A DNA stretch of 64,000 bases from Pseudomonas sp. 5P_3.1_Bac2 (lineage in GTDB: Bacteria > Pseudomonadota > Gammaproteobacteria > Pseudomonadales > Pseudomonadaceae). The notes beneath the pieces are model-generated. The model worked only from the letters and a program-made list of their open reading frames with translations, was not told the origin of the DNA and ran no database searches. A program made the translations under genes and the position numbers. Below are positions 1 through 9,068 of this stretch, one piece after another. Every line of letters begins with the position of its first letter. Positions within the stretch are counted from its first letter, which is position 1. The stretch spans positions 1,054,001 to 1,118,000 of the forward strand of contig NZ_JANLNY010000006.1 in the NCBI RefSeq assembly GCF_025465995.1, given 5' to 3'.

Positions 1-3000
1 GGCATAGTTGGAAGTCAGCTGCGCCGTGGCATAGGCGATGCCCGGGCCGTCCGTGTCGGTCATGACGAGGGCGCTGTCGACCACCACTGGGGTAGAGGTG
101 ACGTTGTTGCCTTCGGTCCAGGTCACGGTACTGCCGGTGCTGCCCAGGCTCGGCGCATCGTTGACCGCGGTCACGGTCACGCTGGCCGTGTCCAGGGCCG
201 TGGAGAACGCGGTGGTGCCGCCGGCAATGGAGGCATCGGCCTTGGTGCCCTGTTGTCCGGCGCTGGCGCCGCTCTGGTCCCAGGCGCGGAAGGTGACGCT
301 GGCACTGGTGCCGTTGCTGCCGTCCGGCACGAAGCGCACGTGATCGCTGGCACGCAGCAGCAGCGCACTGCTCGCCGACACGCTGCCGACGTTGCTCCAG
401 GTGCTGCCGTCGAGGCTGTACTGCCAGGTGCCGTTGCCGCTGTTCAGGCTGGTGATGGCGATGCCTTTCAGGGCGCCGGTATCGACGTCGGTGTAGTTGG
501 CGCCATACAGCGAACCGACTAGGACGCCGATGTTGTTGATCGAGCCGTCGGTCAGGCCTGGCAGGGTCGGCGCGGCAGGGGTGAGCACCGGCGCGTCATT
601 GACAGAAGTGACGGTGAGCGAGGCCGAGGCGGTGCCTGCGGAGAACGCGGTGCTGCCGCCGGAGACACGGGTGTCGGCGGTACGCGGCACGCCACTGGAG
701 GACGCCAGACCACTGGTCTGGTCCCAGGCGCGGAACGTCAGGGTCGCGGTTTCGCCGTTGGCACCGTTGGGGACAAAGCGCACGTACGTGGTTTGCGCCA
801 GCAGCAACGCGGCTCCGTTGGACACCGTGCCGAAGTTGCTCCAGCCGGTGACCCCATTGGTGGAGTACTGCCAAGAGCCGCTGCCGCTGACCGCGGTCAC
901 CGCGATACCCTTCTGGGCGCCGGTGTCCAGATCGCCGTAGGTGAGGCCAGCCAGTATCGTGGCTATCGAGGTTCCAGTGGAGATGGTGTCTTCGTCCGTG
1001 CCCGTCAGAACGTAAGGCCCACCGCTCAGGGTCGGAGCATCGTTCACCGACACCAGGGTCACCACGCTGGCGATCGACAGCACGCCGATTTCAGTCCCGC
1101 CGCTGTCGTGAACGGCCGTCAGGGTGGCGGTGCGTGAAACGCCCTGCGGGCTGTCGCTGTCGTTGCGGTAGGCGATGTTGTTGACGATGGTCTGCGCCAG
1201 CGCCGTGGATAGCCCGGCATGGGTGACGGTCACGGTGGCGGTACTGCCGGAGACGGCAACCGACACGCTCAGGCCGTTGGTACCCGTGGTCACCGACGTC
1301 AGGTTGGTGAGGTTGACAGTGGTGCCGTCGATGACCAGCTTTTCCAGGCTGCCATCGGCCAGGTTGCTGACCTGCACGATCAGCCCGGTGATGGTCTGCC
1401 CCGCTTCGATGGTACTGATGGCGGTGCCGTTGAAGAGCACCGTCGCCGCACCGTTCTCGGTGAAGGTAGGGTTGACGCCGGTGGCGGTCAGGGTCGGTGC
1501 GTCGTTGACCGGGGTGATGCCTACGGTGACCGAGGCCGCAGCGCTGGTGGCGCCGATGCCATCGCTGATGATGACCTGCACGGTGCGCGCCGGCGTGGCA
1601 ATGTCGGCATCGTTGCTGTTGCGGTAGCTCAGGTTGCGCACCAGCGCAGTGACGGCAGTGGCGTCCGCGGCGCCGTTGAGGGTGATCACCAGCGGGCTGC
1701 CCGCTGTGCCACCGGTGAAGGTGCCGATCTGGACGCCGCCATAAGAGATGTTGCTGCCAGAGACGCTGATCTGCGTGGGGCCGGTGCCCTCGTTGACAAC
1801 AAACAGGACGTCTTCAGCGGACACACCGTTGCTGGTAATCGACGCAGTAACGGTGCCCCCGCTGAACAGAGTGGTGTCGGCATCGGTGACGATGGCGTTG
1901 CCGCTGGCATCGAGCCGCGTGCCAATGCCGCCTTCGGTATAGCTGACGGTGTCGTCGTTGAGGTTGGCGATTACCGGCGCGGCGTTGGCCGCGGTGGCGA
2001 AGTTCAGCGTGGTGTTGTTCTGGATACCCTTGAAGACAATGCCGTCGGTATCGACGAAGGTCTTGGCGTCGGCACGGAGGGTATAGGAAGTGCCAGCGGC
2101 CAGGGTGATCGACGGATCGATGGTCCAGGTGGTGCCGGAACCCACGATCTGCGTACTGCCGACCGGGATGGTTTCGACTATCACGTTGTCGGAGGTCCGC
2201 ACGATGTAGAGATTGCCCGTGCCCTTGGTGACCGACTCGCTGAAGGTCAGCACGATATTGGCGGTCCGGCTGACACCGGTGGCATTGTCGCTCGGGGTGG
2301 ACGCCGTGACCTCGGGCGGCGAGCCGTTCTGCACATAAAAATTGCCCGAGCTGTAGGTGGTGGCCGAGAAGATATCGAGGTCACCATCGCCGTCGAAGTC
2401 GCCGACGCGGTAGTTCGCGCCGGTGTGGTCGACCAGGGGCACGCCCGCCAGGGGCGAGTTCTCGAGGGTCAGGATGGTGAAGGTGCCATCACCATTGCTG
2501 CGTGCATATTGGAAGGCAGTACCGTTGGCACCGGTCTGGTAGAGAATGTCGGCGTCGCCATCGCCGTCGAAGTCGCCGACCAGCAGGCGTCCGTTGGCGA
2601 CGGCCGCGGGGAAGGTGGCAGTGGAGCCGGTACTGAAGCTGCTGCCATTGTTGCGCAGGAAGGTGCCGGTGGCTCCGCTGACCGCGGCCAGGATGTCCAG
2701 GTCACCATCGCCGTCGAAATCGGCAACGTAATAGTTGTTGCCCCCGTGGTCCGGGAGTGTCAGCCCGGCGAAAGGCGAAGTCCCCTGAGTCAGAAACGTG
2801 AAGTTGCCACCGCCTTCGCTGCGGGCGTAGGCCCAGACGCTGCCATTGGCACCCGTCTGATAAAGGATGTCGGTATCACCATCGTGGTCGAAATCACCCA
2901 CCGCCATGCGGCCGCCGGCAGCGGGCTGCGGAAAGCTCGCACTGGACTGGCTGCTGAAAACACCATTGTCGTTGCGCAGGAACACCCCGGTGGTGTCGTT

Positions 3001-3993
3001 CACCCCGACCAGCACATCGATATCACCATCGCCATCGAAATCACCAGCAAAGTAGTTGGAGTTGGTATGGTCCGGCAGCGCTAACCCGGCAAACGGCGAT
3101 TGCGCCAATGCCAGTTGGGTAAAGGTGCCATTGCCGTCGCTGCGCGAATAAGCCCAGGGGCTGCCATTAGCGCCGGTCTGATAAAGAATGTCGGTATCGC
3201 CGTCGCCATCGAAATCGCCAACCGCCACACGACCGGCCGCGCCAATGGTCGAGGAGCCCAGCGGAGCATTTCCGGTACTCCAGGTGGTCACCAGCAGAGC
3301 GTCGTAGGCCTCCACCGTCAGGGTGGCCGTTTCGATCACCCCGCTGCTGCGCTCCAGCGTCCAGTTGCCGCCCAGCACCGCGGCCCCGGTATCGTCCGAG
3401 GAGGCCGCCACATCGGCGCCGGTGATGCTTGCCAGGTCATCGATAAACCCCTGTCCCTTGCTGCTGTCGCCGACGCGGCAGCCGTAGAGCATCAGGTCGC
3501 CGTCAGCCTTGAGCGCGGCACCGACGCTTTCCAGCGCCGCCTGATGCTGGGCCAGGTTGCTTTGCGCCAGCCAGACATTGCCCACCTGCACGGTGCCGTC
3601 CGCGCCATGGGACAGCAGGTGGATAGCGTCCAAACCTTCGCGGCCCTTGAGATAGTCGGCCATCTGCTGCAGGCCGTCCTTGCTCGGGTCGAGCACCACG
3701 ACCTCAGCGTTGCCCGGCAGGCCGGCGATCAGCCCGGCGGCGTTGCCGACCTGGCCGTCGACGAACACCACTTCGTTACGCTGACTGCCATCGGCCCCGG
3801 CCTGAGTGGTGTTAGCGGAGCTGCTGTGCTTGGCCGGTTCGGCGCTGGCCTGGATGGCCTCCTGCGCCACCACCGCCACGGACGCATCGAACATGATTCG
3901 CGGTTCAAGGGCCATCAGCAGTGGCGCGGCACCAGGGTCGACGGTATGCGGCTGAGCAGCGGACTTACGCGAGAATCGTTCGATGAATTTCAT
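1..3993 (-). CDS. Giant DUF4347/FG-GAP/Ig-repeat surface protein, N-terminal part (runs off left edge)
   Basis: The frame is open from the ATG at 3993 to base 1, giving at least 1331 residues with no stop; the C-terminus lies outside the window. Residues 1-40 carry the LEPR motif (ALEPRIMFDAS) typical of giant repeat adhesins. Residues about 55-190 match the DUF4347 domain (NEVVFVDGQVG, IHLLSHGADG, LMLYGCRVG). Residues about 230-560 hold paired FG-GAP/VCBS calcium-loop repeats (VGDFDGDGDTDILYQTGANG), repeated about every 105-110 residues. A Big_5/SbsA-like Ig domain (PSDNATGVSRTANIVLTFS) and a run of cadherin/Ig-like repeats (VNDAPTL) follow. The architecture is that of large RTX/VCBS surface or secreted proteins moved by type I secretion. 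No ABC transporter or TolC is visible here. The export or maturation genes at 4420-8611 on the same strand are the obvious partners (inference). A weak RBS (GGAGTTGCAAC) precedes the ATG. Confidence 0.88.
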   Translation of the reverse strand, partial: MKFIERFSRKSAAQPHTVDPGAAPLLMALEPRIMFDASVAVVAQEAIQASAEPAKHSSSANTTQAGADGSQRNEVVFVDGQVGNAAGLIAGLPGNAEVVVLDPSKDGLQQMADYLKGREGLDAIHLLSHGADGTVQVGNVWLAQSNLAQHQAALESVGAALKADGDLMLYGCRVGDSSKGQGFIDDLASITGADVAASSDDTGAAVLGGNWTLERSSGVIETATLTVEAYDALLVTTWSTGNAPLGSSTIGAAGRVAVGDFDGDGDTDILYQTGANGSPWAYSRSDGNGTFTQLALAQSPFAGLALPDHTNSNYFAGDFDGDGDIDVLVGVNDTTGVFLRNDNGVFSSQSSASFPQPAAGGRMAVGDFDHDGDTDILYQTGANGSVWAYARSEGGGNFTFLTQGTSPFAGLTLPDHGGNNYYVADFDGDGDLDILAAVSGATGTFLRNNGSSFSTGSTATFPAAVANGRLLVGDFDGDGDADILYQTGANGTAFQYARSNGDGTFTILTLENSPLAGVPLVDHTGANYRVGDFDGDGDLDIFSATTYSSGNFYVQNGSPPEVTASTPSDNATGVSRTANIVLTFSESVTKGTGNLYIVRTSDNVIVETIPVGSTQIVGSGTTWTIDPSITLAAGTSYTLRADAKTFVDTDGIVFKGIQNNTTLNFATAANAAPVIANLNDDTVSYTEGGIGTRLDASGNAIVTDADTTLFSGGTVTASITSNGVSAEDVLFVVNEGTGPTQISVSGSNISYGGVQIGTFTGGTAGSPLVITLNGAADATAVTALVRNLSYRNSNDADIATPARTVQVIISDGIGATSAAASVTVGITPVNDAPTLTATGVNPTFTENGAATVLFNGTAISTIEAGQTITGLIVQVSNLADGSLEKLVIDGTTVNLTNLTSVTTGTNGLSVSVAVSGSTATVTVTHAGLSTALAQTIVNNIAYRNDSDSPQGVSRTATLTAVHDSGGTEIGVLSIASVVTLVSVNDAPTLSGGPYVLTGTDEDTISTGTSIATILAGLTYGDLDTGAQKGIAVTAVSGSGSWQYSTNGVTGWSNFGTVSNGAALLLAQTTYVRFVPNGANGETATLTFRAWDQTSGLASSSGVPRTADTRVSGGSTAFSAGTASASLTVTSVNDAPVLTPAAPTLPGLTDGSINNIGVLVGSLYGANYTDVDTGALKGIAITSLNSGNGTWQYSLDGSTWSNVGSVSASSALLLRASDHVRFVPDGSNGTSASVTFRAWDQSGASAGQQGTKADASIAGGTTAFSTALDTASVTVTAVNDAPSLGSTGSTVTWTEGNNVTSTPVVVDSALVMTDTDGPGIAYATAQLTSNYA

Positions 3994-4419
3994 GTTGCAA
4001 CTCCTGGAGTGCCACCGCCCTGCCCCATGCAGGCAAGGCGGCAAAAAAGTAGCGGCAGCCCATGGGCGCCGCCAGTTGTTGCATGAGGCTTGGGGTGGGT
4101 ACTCGCCCGGCCACGCAATGACGAGGAGCCCAACATCGGCGTACTGGGCTTGGTAATACCTGTGCGGGTAATGGAGTGGCTGGCTGAAAAAGGCCGCGAC
4201 TGGCTAAGCGGCTCAGCCACTACGGGAGCGTCCAATGTTCTTGAATTGGCGTACAGGCGTTCGATAAGCGCCATGGCCCCGACACCTAACACCCTCAGTG
4301 TGATTAAGGCATTGGGCATAACTGCTCTCATTGAATGATTGTTGTTGGCCGTGGCGTCCAGCTCGCCATAGCAATTATTGTCCGATAATCACTTGTAAAA
4401 CCATAGTGCCAATTAATAT
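3994..4419. other. Spacer upstream of the giant protein gene
   Basis: This 426-base stretch lies between the M50 gene stop and the giant protein start. Short reading frames on both strands look spurious: they have no RBS and no recognisable motif. It probably holds the promoter and 5' leader of the giant gene. The bases next to the M50 stop (4380-4430) are A+T-rich. I see no convincing terminator or operator. Confidence 0.4.
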
Positions 4420-6519
4420 TTAAAACCCACTCTCTCTCACCCCAATCGCCGCCATCCGCCGCCACGCCGCGGCCCACAGTGATTCAGCTTTCCCCCTGAG
4501 CACCACCAGGCCACGAACAGGCTGGCTAAGGGGCTGCCCGCTATCGTCGTCAACCACGAACTGCGCGCCGTATTGCGCTTGCAAGGGTTGCGCCCTCTTG
4601 TCCACGTCACGGCGAATGGCAATGGGGCCTTGGTTATCCGAAATCAGCGCTTCCTGATCAATAAAGGCCACGCCATTGACGTCCAGGCTGCGCAAGGTAA
4701 CGGCCAGGGACTGACGCAGCACATCGTCGGCCACAAAGTGCCCTGTGCTGCCAGCTTCGACCCGCCACAAATCTGCCTCAGCCAGATAGCCGTGCAGACG
4801 CACGCCAGATTCGGCCACCTGCGCCAGGGCCAGCTCACTGCCCACCCAGCGTCCCGGCCACAGACTGTTCGCCAGGTCGCGCACCACACCGGCGTGGGGC
4901 GCACGCAGGGTCAGGCGCTCACGCTGCTGCGCCAGCCCACGGTATTCGGCCACAGCCTCGGCCAGACGCTGTTCGAGAATGCCGCTGTCGGCAGCCGTCT
5001 CAGTGCGCCCAGACTGACGCCGTAATTGCAGTTGCAGAATTTCAATCTCGCGCCGACTGATGCTCAGCCGCGCCTCAAGGTCGGGCGACTGCAAATGCAG
5101 CAGCACCTGCCCGGCGGCAACCTGCTGGCCGTCACTGACCAGCACTTCGCGCACCCTCGCCGCAGTGGGTGCATGCACGGCGCTGACTTGCGCCGCTTCC
5201 AGCAGCGCAGGGACTTCTACGCTGCTGCGCCACGGCACAATCAGCAGTAACAGCAACAACACCAGGCTGCTGCCGAGCGCCAGCACTTTGCCGGGCTGGG
5301 CCTGACTACGGTGCTGCCACCAATGCTGCATCTCGCGCCACACCGGCAACCCCAGAAACCACACCAGTTCGACCATCATCAAGAAGATGCCCAGCACCTT
5401 GAAGAACAGGTGATAGACCGCCAGCGCGATACCCAGAAACAGCACTGCACGCCACAGCCATGCGGCGTAACTCCACAGCAACAGGCGACGGCGCAACTGG
5501 GGTGACCAACGCTCGGGCATCGGCTCGCCATAGCCAAATAGTTTTTCCCGCAGATACCAGCGCCCCAAGGCAAACCCACGGCCTTGCAGATTGTCGACGC
5601 CCCACAGGTCACTGAGCAGGAAGTACCCGTCGAAGCGCATCAGGGGATTGACGTTAATTAACAGCGTGGTAATCCACGTGGCACTGGCCAGCATAAAAGC
5701 CGCCGTGCGCCCTGCTCCGTCCGGCAACAACGACCAGGCCAGCAAGGCCATGCAGGCCAGCACCAGTTCGGCGAGCATGCCACCGGCGCCAATCAGTAAC
5801 CGTGTGCGCCGGTCTTGCACCCGCCAGGCATCGCTCACATCGGTGTACAGCATCGGCAGCAGCACCATAAACGCCACTCCCATGCTCGGCACCCGACACC
5901 CCGCACGCTTGGCCATATAGGCATGGCCAAATTCATGGGCCAGCTTGGCAAAGCCTAAGGCGATGGCAAAAGCGACGGCCCCACCGAGACTCAGCAGATG
6001 CGGGAAGGTAGCGAGAAAGCGCGGCCAGTCGCGCATGACCAGAAACATGCCGAGCAGCAAGACCGTCGGCAAACCAAAGCGCAGCAGATTCAGGCCATAA
6101 CGTTCCAGCCACGGCCAGGTGCGATTAAGGAAGGCATCCGGTCGCCATAGCGGAATACGAAAGAACAGGTATTTGTGCAGAATCTGAGTCCACAGCCCTT
6201 GTCGCTGCGCAGCGGCCTTAGTGGCGTAACTGGCGCGCTGCTCGCTGTCCACCGCACTGACCAGATCGTGGCCCCGTAAAAAGCGCAGCAGTTCCTCTAA
6301 CGCCTGCTCCTGCACCGGCAAGCCCGGTTCGCCATTGGCCGCTTGCAGCACTCGCTGGGCGTCGCCCAATGCCCAGTGGCGCAGCAGACGCATGGCCGGC
6401 GCACCCAGTTTGAAATAGCGTCCGCGCAACGGGTCCGCCAGGGTCCACTGCGGCGCACCATCGAGCCCCGGTGCACCCGGCGACAGTTGCAGATCAGGCC
6501 GCAGCGCCGGCAGCGTCAC
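4420..6519 (-). CDS. PqqD-like / M50 site-2 protease / HlyD fusion membrane protein
   Basis: The protein has 699 residues. The N-terminus (about 5-90) resembles a PqqD/RRE-type winged helix (LRPDLQLSPGAPG, DPLRGRYFKLG). The middle is a multi-pass membrane zinc protease of the M50 family, with HEFGH at 195-199 and the distal ligand motif NPLMRFDGY around Asp297. After the last transmembrane segment (about 413-430), the C-terminal third is a periplasmic HlyD/biotinyl-lipoyl adaptor domain (VHAPTAARVREVLVSDGQQV, APHAGVVRDL) with a coiled coil between its halves. The start overlaps the upstream gene stop (ATGA), so translation is coupled. Members of this family occur next to DUF4347/VCBS giant proteins. 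The probable role is processing or assisting export of the giant protein encoded downstream (inference). The domain order is clear; the substrate is unproven. Confidence 0.85.
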   Translation of the reverse strand: MTLPALRPDLQLSPGAPGLDGAPQWTLADPLRGRYFKLGAPAMRLLRHWALGDAQRVLQAANGEPGLPVQEQALEELLRFLRGHDLVSAVDSEQRASYATKAAAQRQGLWTQILHKYLFFRIPLWRPDAFLNRTWPWLERYGLNLLRFGLPTVLLLGMFLVMRDWPRFLATFPHLLSLGGAVAFAIALGFAKLAHEFGHAYMAKRAGCRVPSMGVAFMVLLPMLYTDVSDAWRVQDRRTRLLIGAGGMLAELVLACMALLAWSLLPDGAGRTAAFMLASATWITTLLINVNPLMRFDGYFLLSDLWGVDNLQGRGFALGRWYLREKLFGYGEPMPERWSPQLRRRLLLWSYAAWLWRAVLFLGIALAVYHLFFKVLGIFLMMVELVWFLGLPVWREMQHWWQHRSQAQPGKVLALGSSLVLLLLLLIVPWRSSVEVPALLEAAQVSAVHAPTAARVREVLVSDGQQVAAGQVLLHLQSPDLEARLSISRREIEILQLQLRRQSGRTETAADSGILEQRLAEAVAEYRGLAQQRERLTLRAPHAGVVRDLANSLWPGRWVGSELALAQVAESGVRLHGYLAEADLWRVEAGSTGHFVADDVLRQSLAVTLRSLDVNGVAFIDQEALISDNQGPIAIRRDVDKRAQPLQAQYGAQFVVDDDSGQPLSQPVRGLVVLRGKAESLWAAAWRRMAAIGVRESGF

Positions 6520-7835
6520 AGGCCCACCGCCTGCCGCAGTGCTGCCAGTGGACGGCGCAGCAGATACAGGGCCACGGGCGCGCGCTCACCAAAGACTTTA
6601 GCCGTACCGCGTAAACCAATGCGCGGCGGCGCCTGCGCGAAAGTCGCATCCAAACGATAAGCCAGTTGCCCGGCTGCGCTGCTGTGGGCCTGATAGGCCG
6701 CGCGCTCAAGGATGGCGTCATGCCGGTTAAGCGGGTCACTGTCGAGGAACAGCGCCACCTCGGCGCCCTTCTCCAGGCTGATGGCATCGGCCACTGGCAG
6801 CTCGATATGTAACTCAGCCTGGAGCGGATCGGCGATCTCCATCAACCGCTCACCGGTGCGCATGGGTTTGCCTACCAAGCGTTGAGCGTCACTGAATACG
6901 GCAATACCGTCACGCTCAGCGCGCACTTCACTGCGTGCCAGCAGGTCACGGGCGTAGTCGCGCTCACTGCGTTTTTGCTCAACGCGAGCGGCCAGCAAGT
7001 CCAAGCGTGCGCTGGAGTCAGCATCGGAAAATGCCCGCTGCGTATTGGCTTTCAGTTCGGCCTCGGCCACCCCCAGGCTGCGCTGCGCCACATCGGCTTG
7101 GGCCTTCAAGGTGGTGGCGTCAAAGCGCACCAAGACTTCACCGGCCTTGACGGTTTGGTTGGGCTTGACCAAAAACTCAGCCACCACACCCTCCAGTGGC
7201 GCCGCGACCACCTGGCCGTTGCGCGGCACCACCTCTGCCGGTGCCAGCACCGATTGGCGCACCGGAATCAGCAACAGTAGCGCCAGAGCAGCAGCAAGGG
7301 CCCAACGCCGGCGCGCCGACCAGCGCAGCCGCCACGGCTTGCCCGGCTGCAAGGCACGCCAGGCATGGCTATAACAGTCACCCAGCTGCGCCAGTAAGGC
7401 CTGCTCGGGCTCCGTCCAGGGGTTGTCGCGGGCCAGCCACAGACCACCGAACACTTCACCTTGCCGGTCTTTCAGCGGCAGCCAAAAGGCATAGGGCGCC
7501 GACAGTGCCTGCCAGTCATCGCGACAGGCCTGATCCAGCGTCTCAGGCGCCACCGCTCCCGGCAGGGCAAAACGCTCAGTGTTGGCCAAGCGCGCACAAA
7601 CGCGCTCAATAAACACCACAAAGGGCGCATTCGGCTCGACCATGCTGATGCCGGTGAGCGCCCGCACCTTACCGGTAATCAGCAGGACTGCGTGGCGATA
7701 GCCAAATAGCGCTTGGCTGTCGTTGACCATGCTGAATGCCAACTCCGCCAAAGACGGCGCGCCACGGGCCTGGCGCTCCAGTTTCAGGTAGTGGGCTAGC
7801 AGTTGCTCGAGGACCCCGGGCGCCTGAGCGTTCAT
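6516..7835 (-). CDS. GAF-like/transmembrane/HlyD-family adaptor protein
   Basis: The protein has 439 residues. Residues about 20-165 look like a cytoplasmic GAF-type sensor domain (FGYRHAVLLITGKVRALTG, PYAFWLPLKDRQGEVFGGLW). A single transmembrane helix follows (WALAAALALLLLIPVRQSVL, about 187-207). The rest is a periplasmic membrane-fusion (HlyD) domain with the usual lipoyl half-motifs (VVAAPLEGVVAEFLVKPNQT and RAERDGIAVFSD) around a helical hairpin. It overlaps the neighbours on both sides by 4 bases (ATGA), so it belongs to one operon with 4420-6519 and 7832-8611. A cytoplasmic sensor fused to an adaptor suggests signal-gated export (inference). Confidence 0.83.
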   Translation of the reverse strand: MNAQAPGVLEQLLAHYLKLERQARGAPSLAELAFSMVNDSQALFGYRHAVLLITGKVRALTGISMVEPNAPFVVFIERVCARLANTERFALPGAVAPETLDQACRDDWQALSAPYAFWLPLKDRQGEVFGGLWLARDNPWTEPEQALLAQLGDCYSHAWRALQPGKPWRLRWSARRRWALAAALALLLLIPVRQSVLAPAEVVPRNGQVVAAPLEGVVAEFLVKPNQTVKAGEVLVRFDATTLKAQADVAQRSLGVAEAELKANTQRAFSDADSSARLDLLAARVEQKRSERDYARDLLARSEVRAERDGIAVFSDAQRLVGKPMRTGERLMEIADPLQAELHIELPVADAISLEKGAEVALFLDSDPLNRHDAILERAAYQAHSSAAGQLAYRLDATFAQAPPRIGLRGTAKVFGERAPVALYLLRRPLAALRQAVGL

Positions 7836-8611
7836 GGCTGCGCCGCGAATTTAGCTGTGCCGCTCATACCGGCCAACAAGCCCTGGGTATTAGCCGGCAC
7901 ACTGGCGATCAGGAGTAAGGTCTGGCTGCCTTCGTCGATCCGCGCGCCGAGACGCTTGATCACCGCCTCAAAGGGCTGGCCGGTTTCATCTGGGATAAAA
8001 CTGAAAGTCTGTTCCGGCTGGAGCTTGCCAACCCAGCGCGAGGGCACCAGCAGATGGACTTCCAGTGAGCGGTTATCGACGATCTCCAGCAGCGGCGCGC
8101 CGCTGGCCACGCTTTCGTGGGCCTGCACGCGCTTGCTCACCACCTGACCGTCGTACGGCGCCTTGATTTGACAGCGCTGCACCTGCACCTGATACACCTG
8201 CGACTCGGCCTGGGCCTGGGCCTGGCGTGCTTGCGCCAGCGCCACTTCAAAGCGCCCCACTGAGTTCAACGCGGCCAATTGCTGCTTGTTTTGCAGCTCT
8301 TCGCGGGCCGCCCGCACGGCGGCTGCGGAGGCATTGGCTTGCGCCTGATAGGCCGTGCAATCAAAGCGCACCAGCACCGCATTCTTTTTGAAGGACTCCC
8401 CTTCGGCGTAGGCTATCTCGACCACCCGACCGGGCAATTCACTGGCTAATACGGCTTGGGAGCGCGCCCGCAATACGCCGCGAATTTCACTGCTGGGGCT
8501 CGCGCCAGCACTGCTCTGCATGTCCCCATCCAGCAGTGGATCGCCCTCATTCGCCGCCAACACCGCACAACTACACAAGGCTAACGCCGCCCACCACACT
8601 CGCTGCTTCAT
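7832..8611 (-). CDS. Periplasmic HlyD/RND-type adaptor protein
   Basis: The protein has 259 residues when started at the ATG at 8611; a GTG sits one codon upstream. A signal peptide is visible (VWWAALALCSCAVLAANEG), so the protein is periplasmic. It contains the paired lipoyl half-motifs of membrane-fusion proteins (VLASELPGRVVEIAYAEGES and IKAPYDGQVVSKRVQAHES) separated by an alpha-helical hairpin rich in Ala and Gln. It is shorter than typical RND adaptors (350-400 residues) and there is no RND pump or ABC ATPase beside it. It is the first gene of a three-gene operon that ends with the M50 fusion protein. It probably forms the periplasmic bridge of the predicted export or maturation complex for the giant surface protein. 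Confidence 0.82.
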   Translation of the reverse strand: MKQRVWWAALALCSCAVLAANEGDPLLDGDMQSSAGASPSSEIRGVLRARSQAVLASELPGRVVEIAYAEGESFKKNAVLVRFDCTAYQAQANASAAAVRAAREELQNKQQLAALNSVGRFEVALAQARQAQAQAESQVYQVQVQRCQIKAPYDGQVVSKRVQAHESVASGAPLLEIVDNRSLEVHLLVPSRWVGKLQPEQTFSFIPDETGQPFEAVIKRLGARIDEGSQTLLLIASVPANTQGLLAGMSGTAKFAAQP

Positions 8612-9068
8612 CACGCTATGCCTTATGCAGATTGCAATTGTTGTTTTTCGCTAGTGCGGGCCCGCGCTCATCGCGCCGGCTGGCACTCAAGGCAGAGCGC
8701 CGCCAAGGCTTGCGCCTAAAACTGCGGGTGCACTCGATGCAGACGCCAGAGCCGCAGAGGGCCCAGGTCAGCACCGCCCTAGAAATTGGCACGATGCTAC
8801 CAATAAAGCCCTGTAGGCGAAAGCACGCCTAGCCAGCCCATGGCCGGCACAGGCTTGAACAGCTAAGTGCTGGCTTGGCCGTTGCCAGGCTGTGCTAGAT
8901 GGCTGAGGGATATGCAGCGCGTTTACCGCCGGGGCGAACAAGCGGCATCGCTGAGTGCTGATCGGCCACAGGCTGTGGCCGTAGCCTTTCGCCCCGCATA
9001 ACGCTAAGTGCCGCTGAGCCCTGTCTGCGGGCATTGAGGCATTGAGACGGTGCATAGGGGCTGGCGGT
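8612..9068. other. Spacer between FecR-like gene and adaptor operon
   Basis: No supported gene lies here. A 105-codon minus-strand frame (8768-9085) overlaps the FecR-like gene end and has no family motif. The position is where the periplasmic FecR domain would lie if the anti-sigma gene were full length, but none of the three minus frames shows recognisable FecR sequence. The promoter of the adaptor operon should be near 8620-8700. Confidence 0.4.

Noticed and set aside
1219..4086. Long plus-strand open frames (621 and 328 codons) opposite the giant protein gene
   Set aside because: They are antisense to a repeat-rich GC-rich gene; the Asp/Gly-repeat composition mirrors the sense codons and there is no family motif or RBS.
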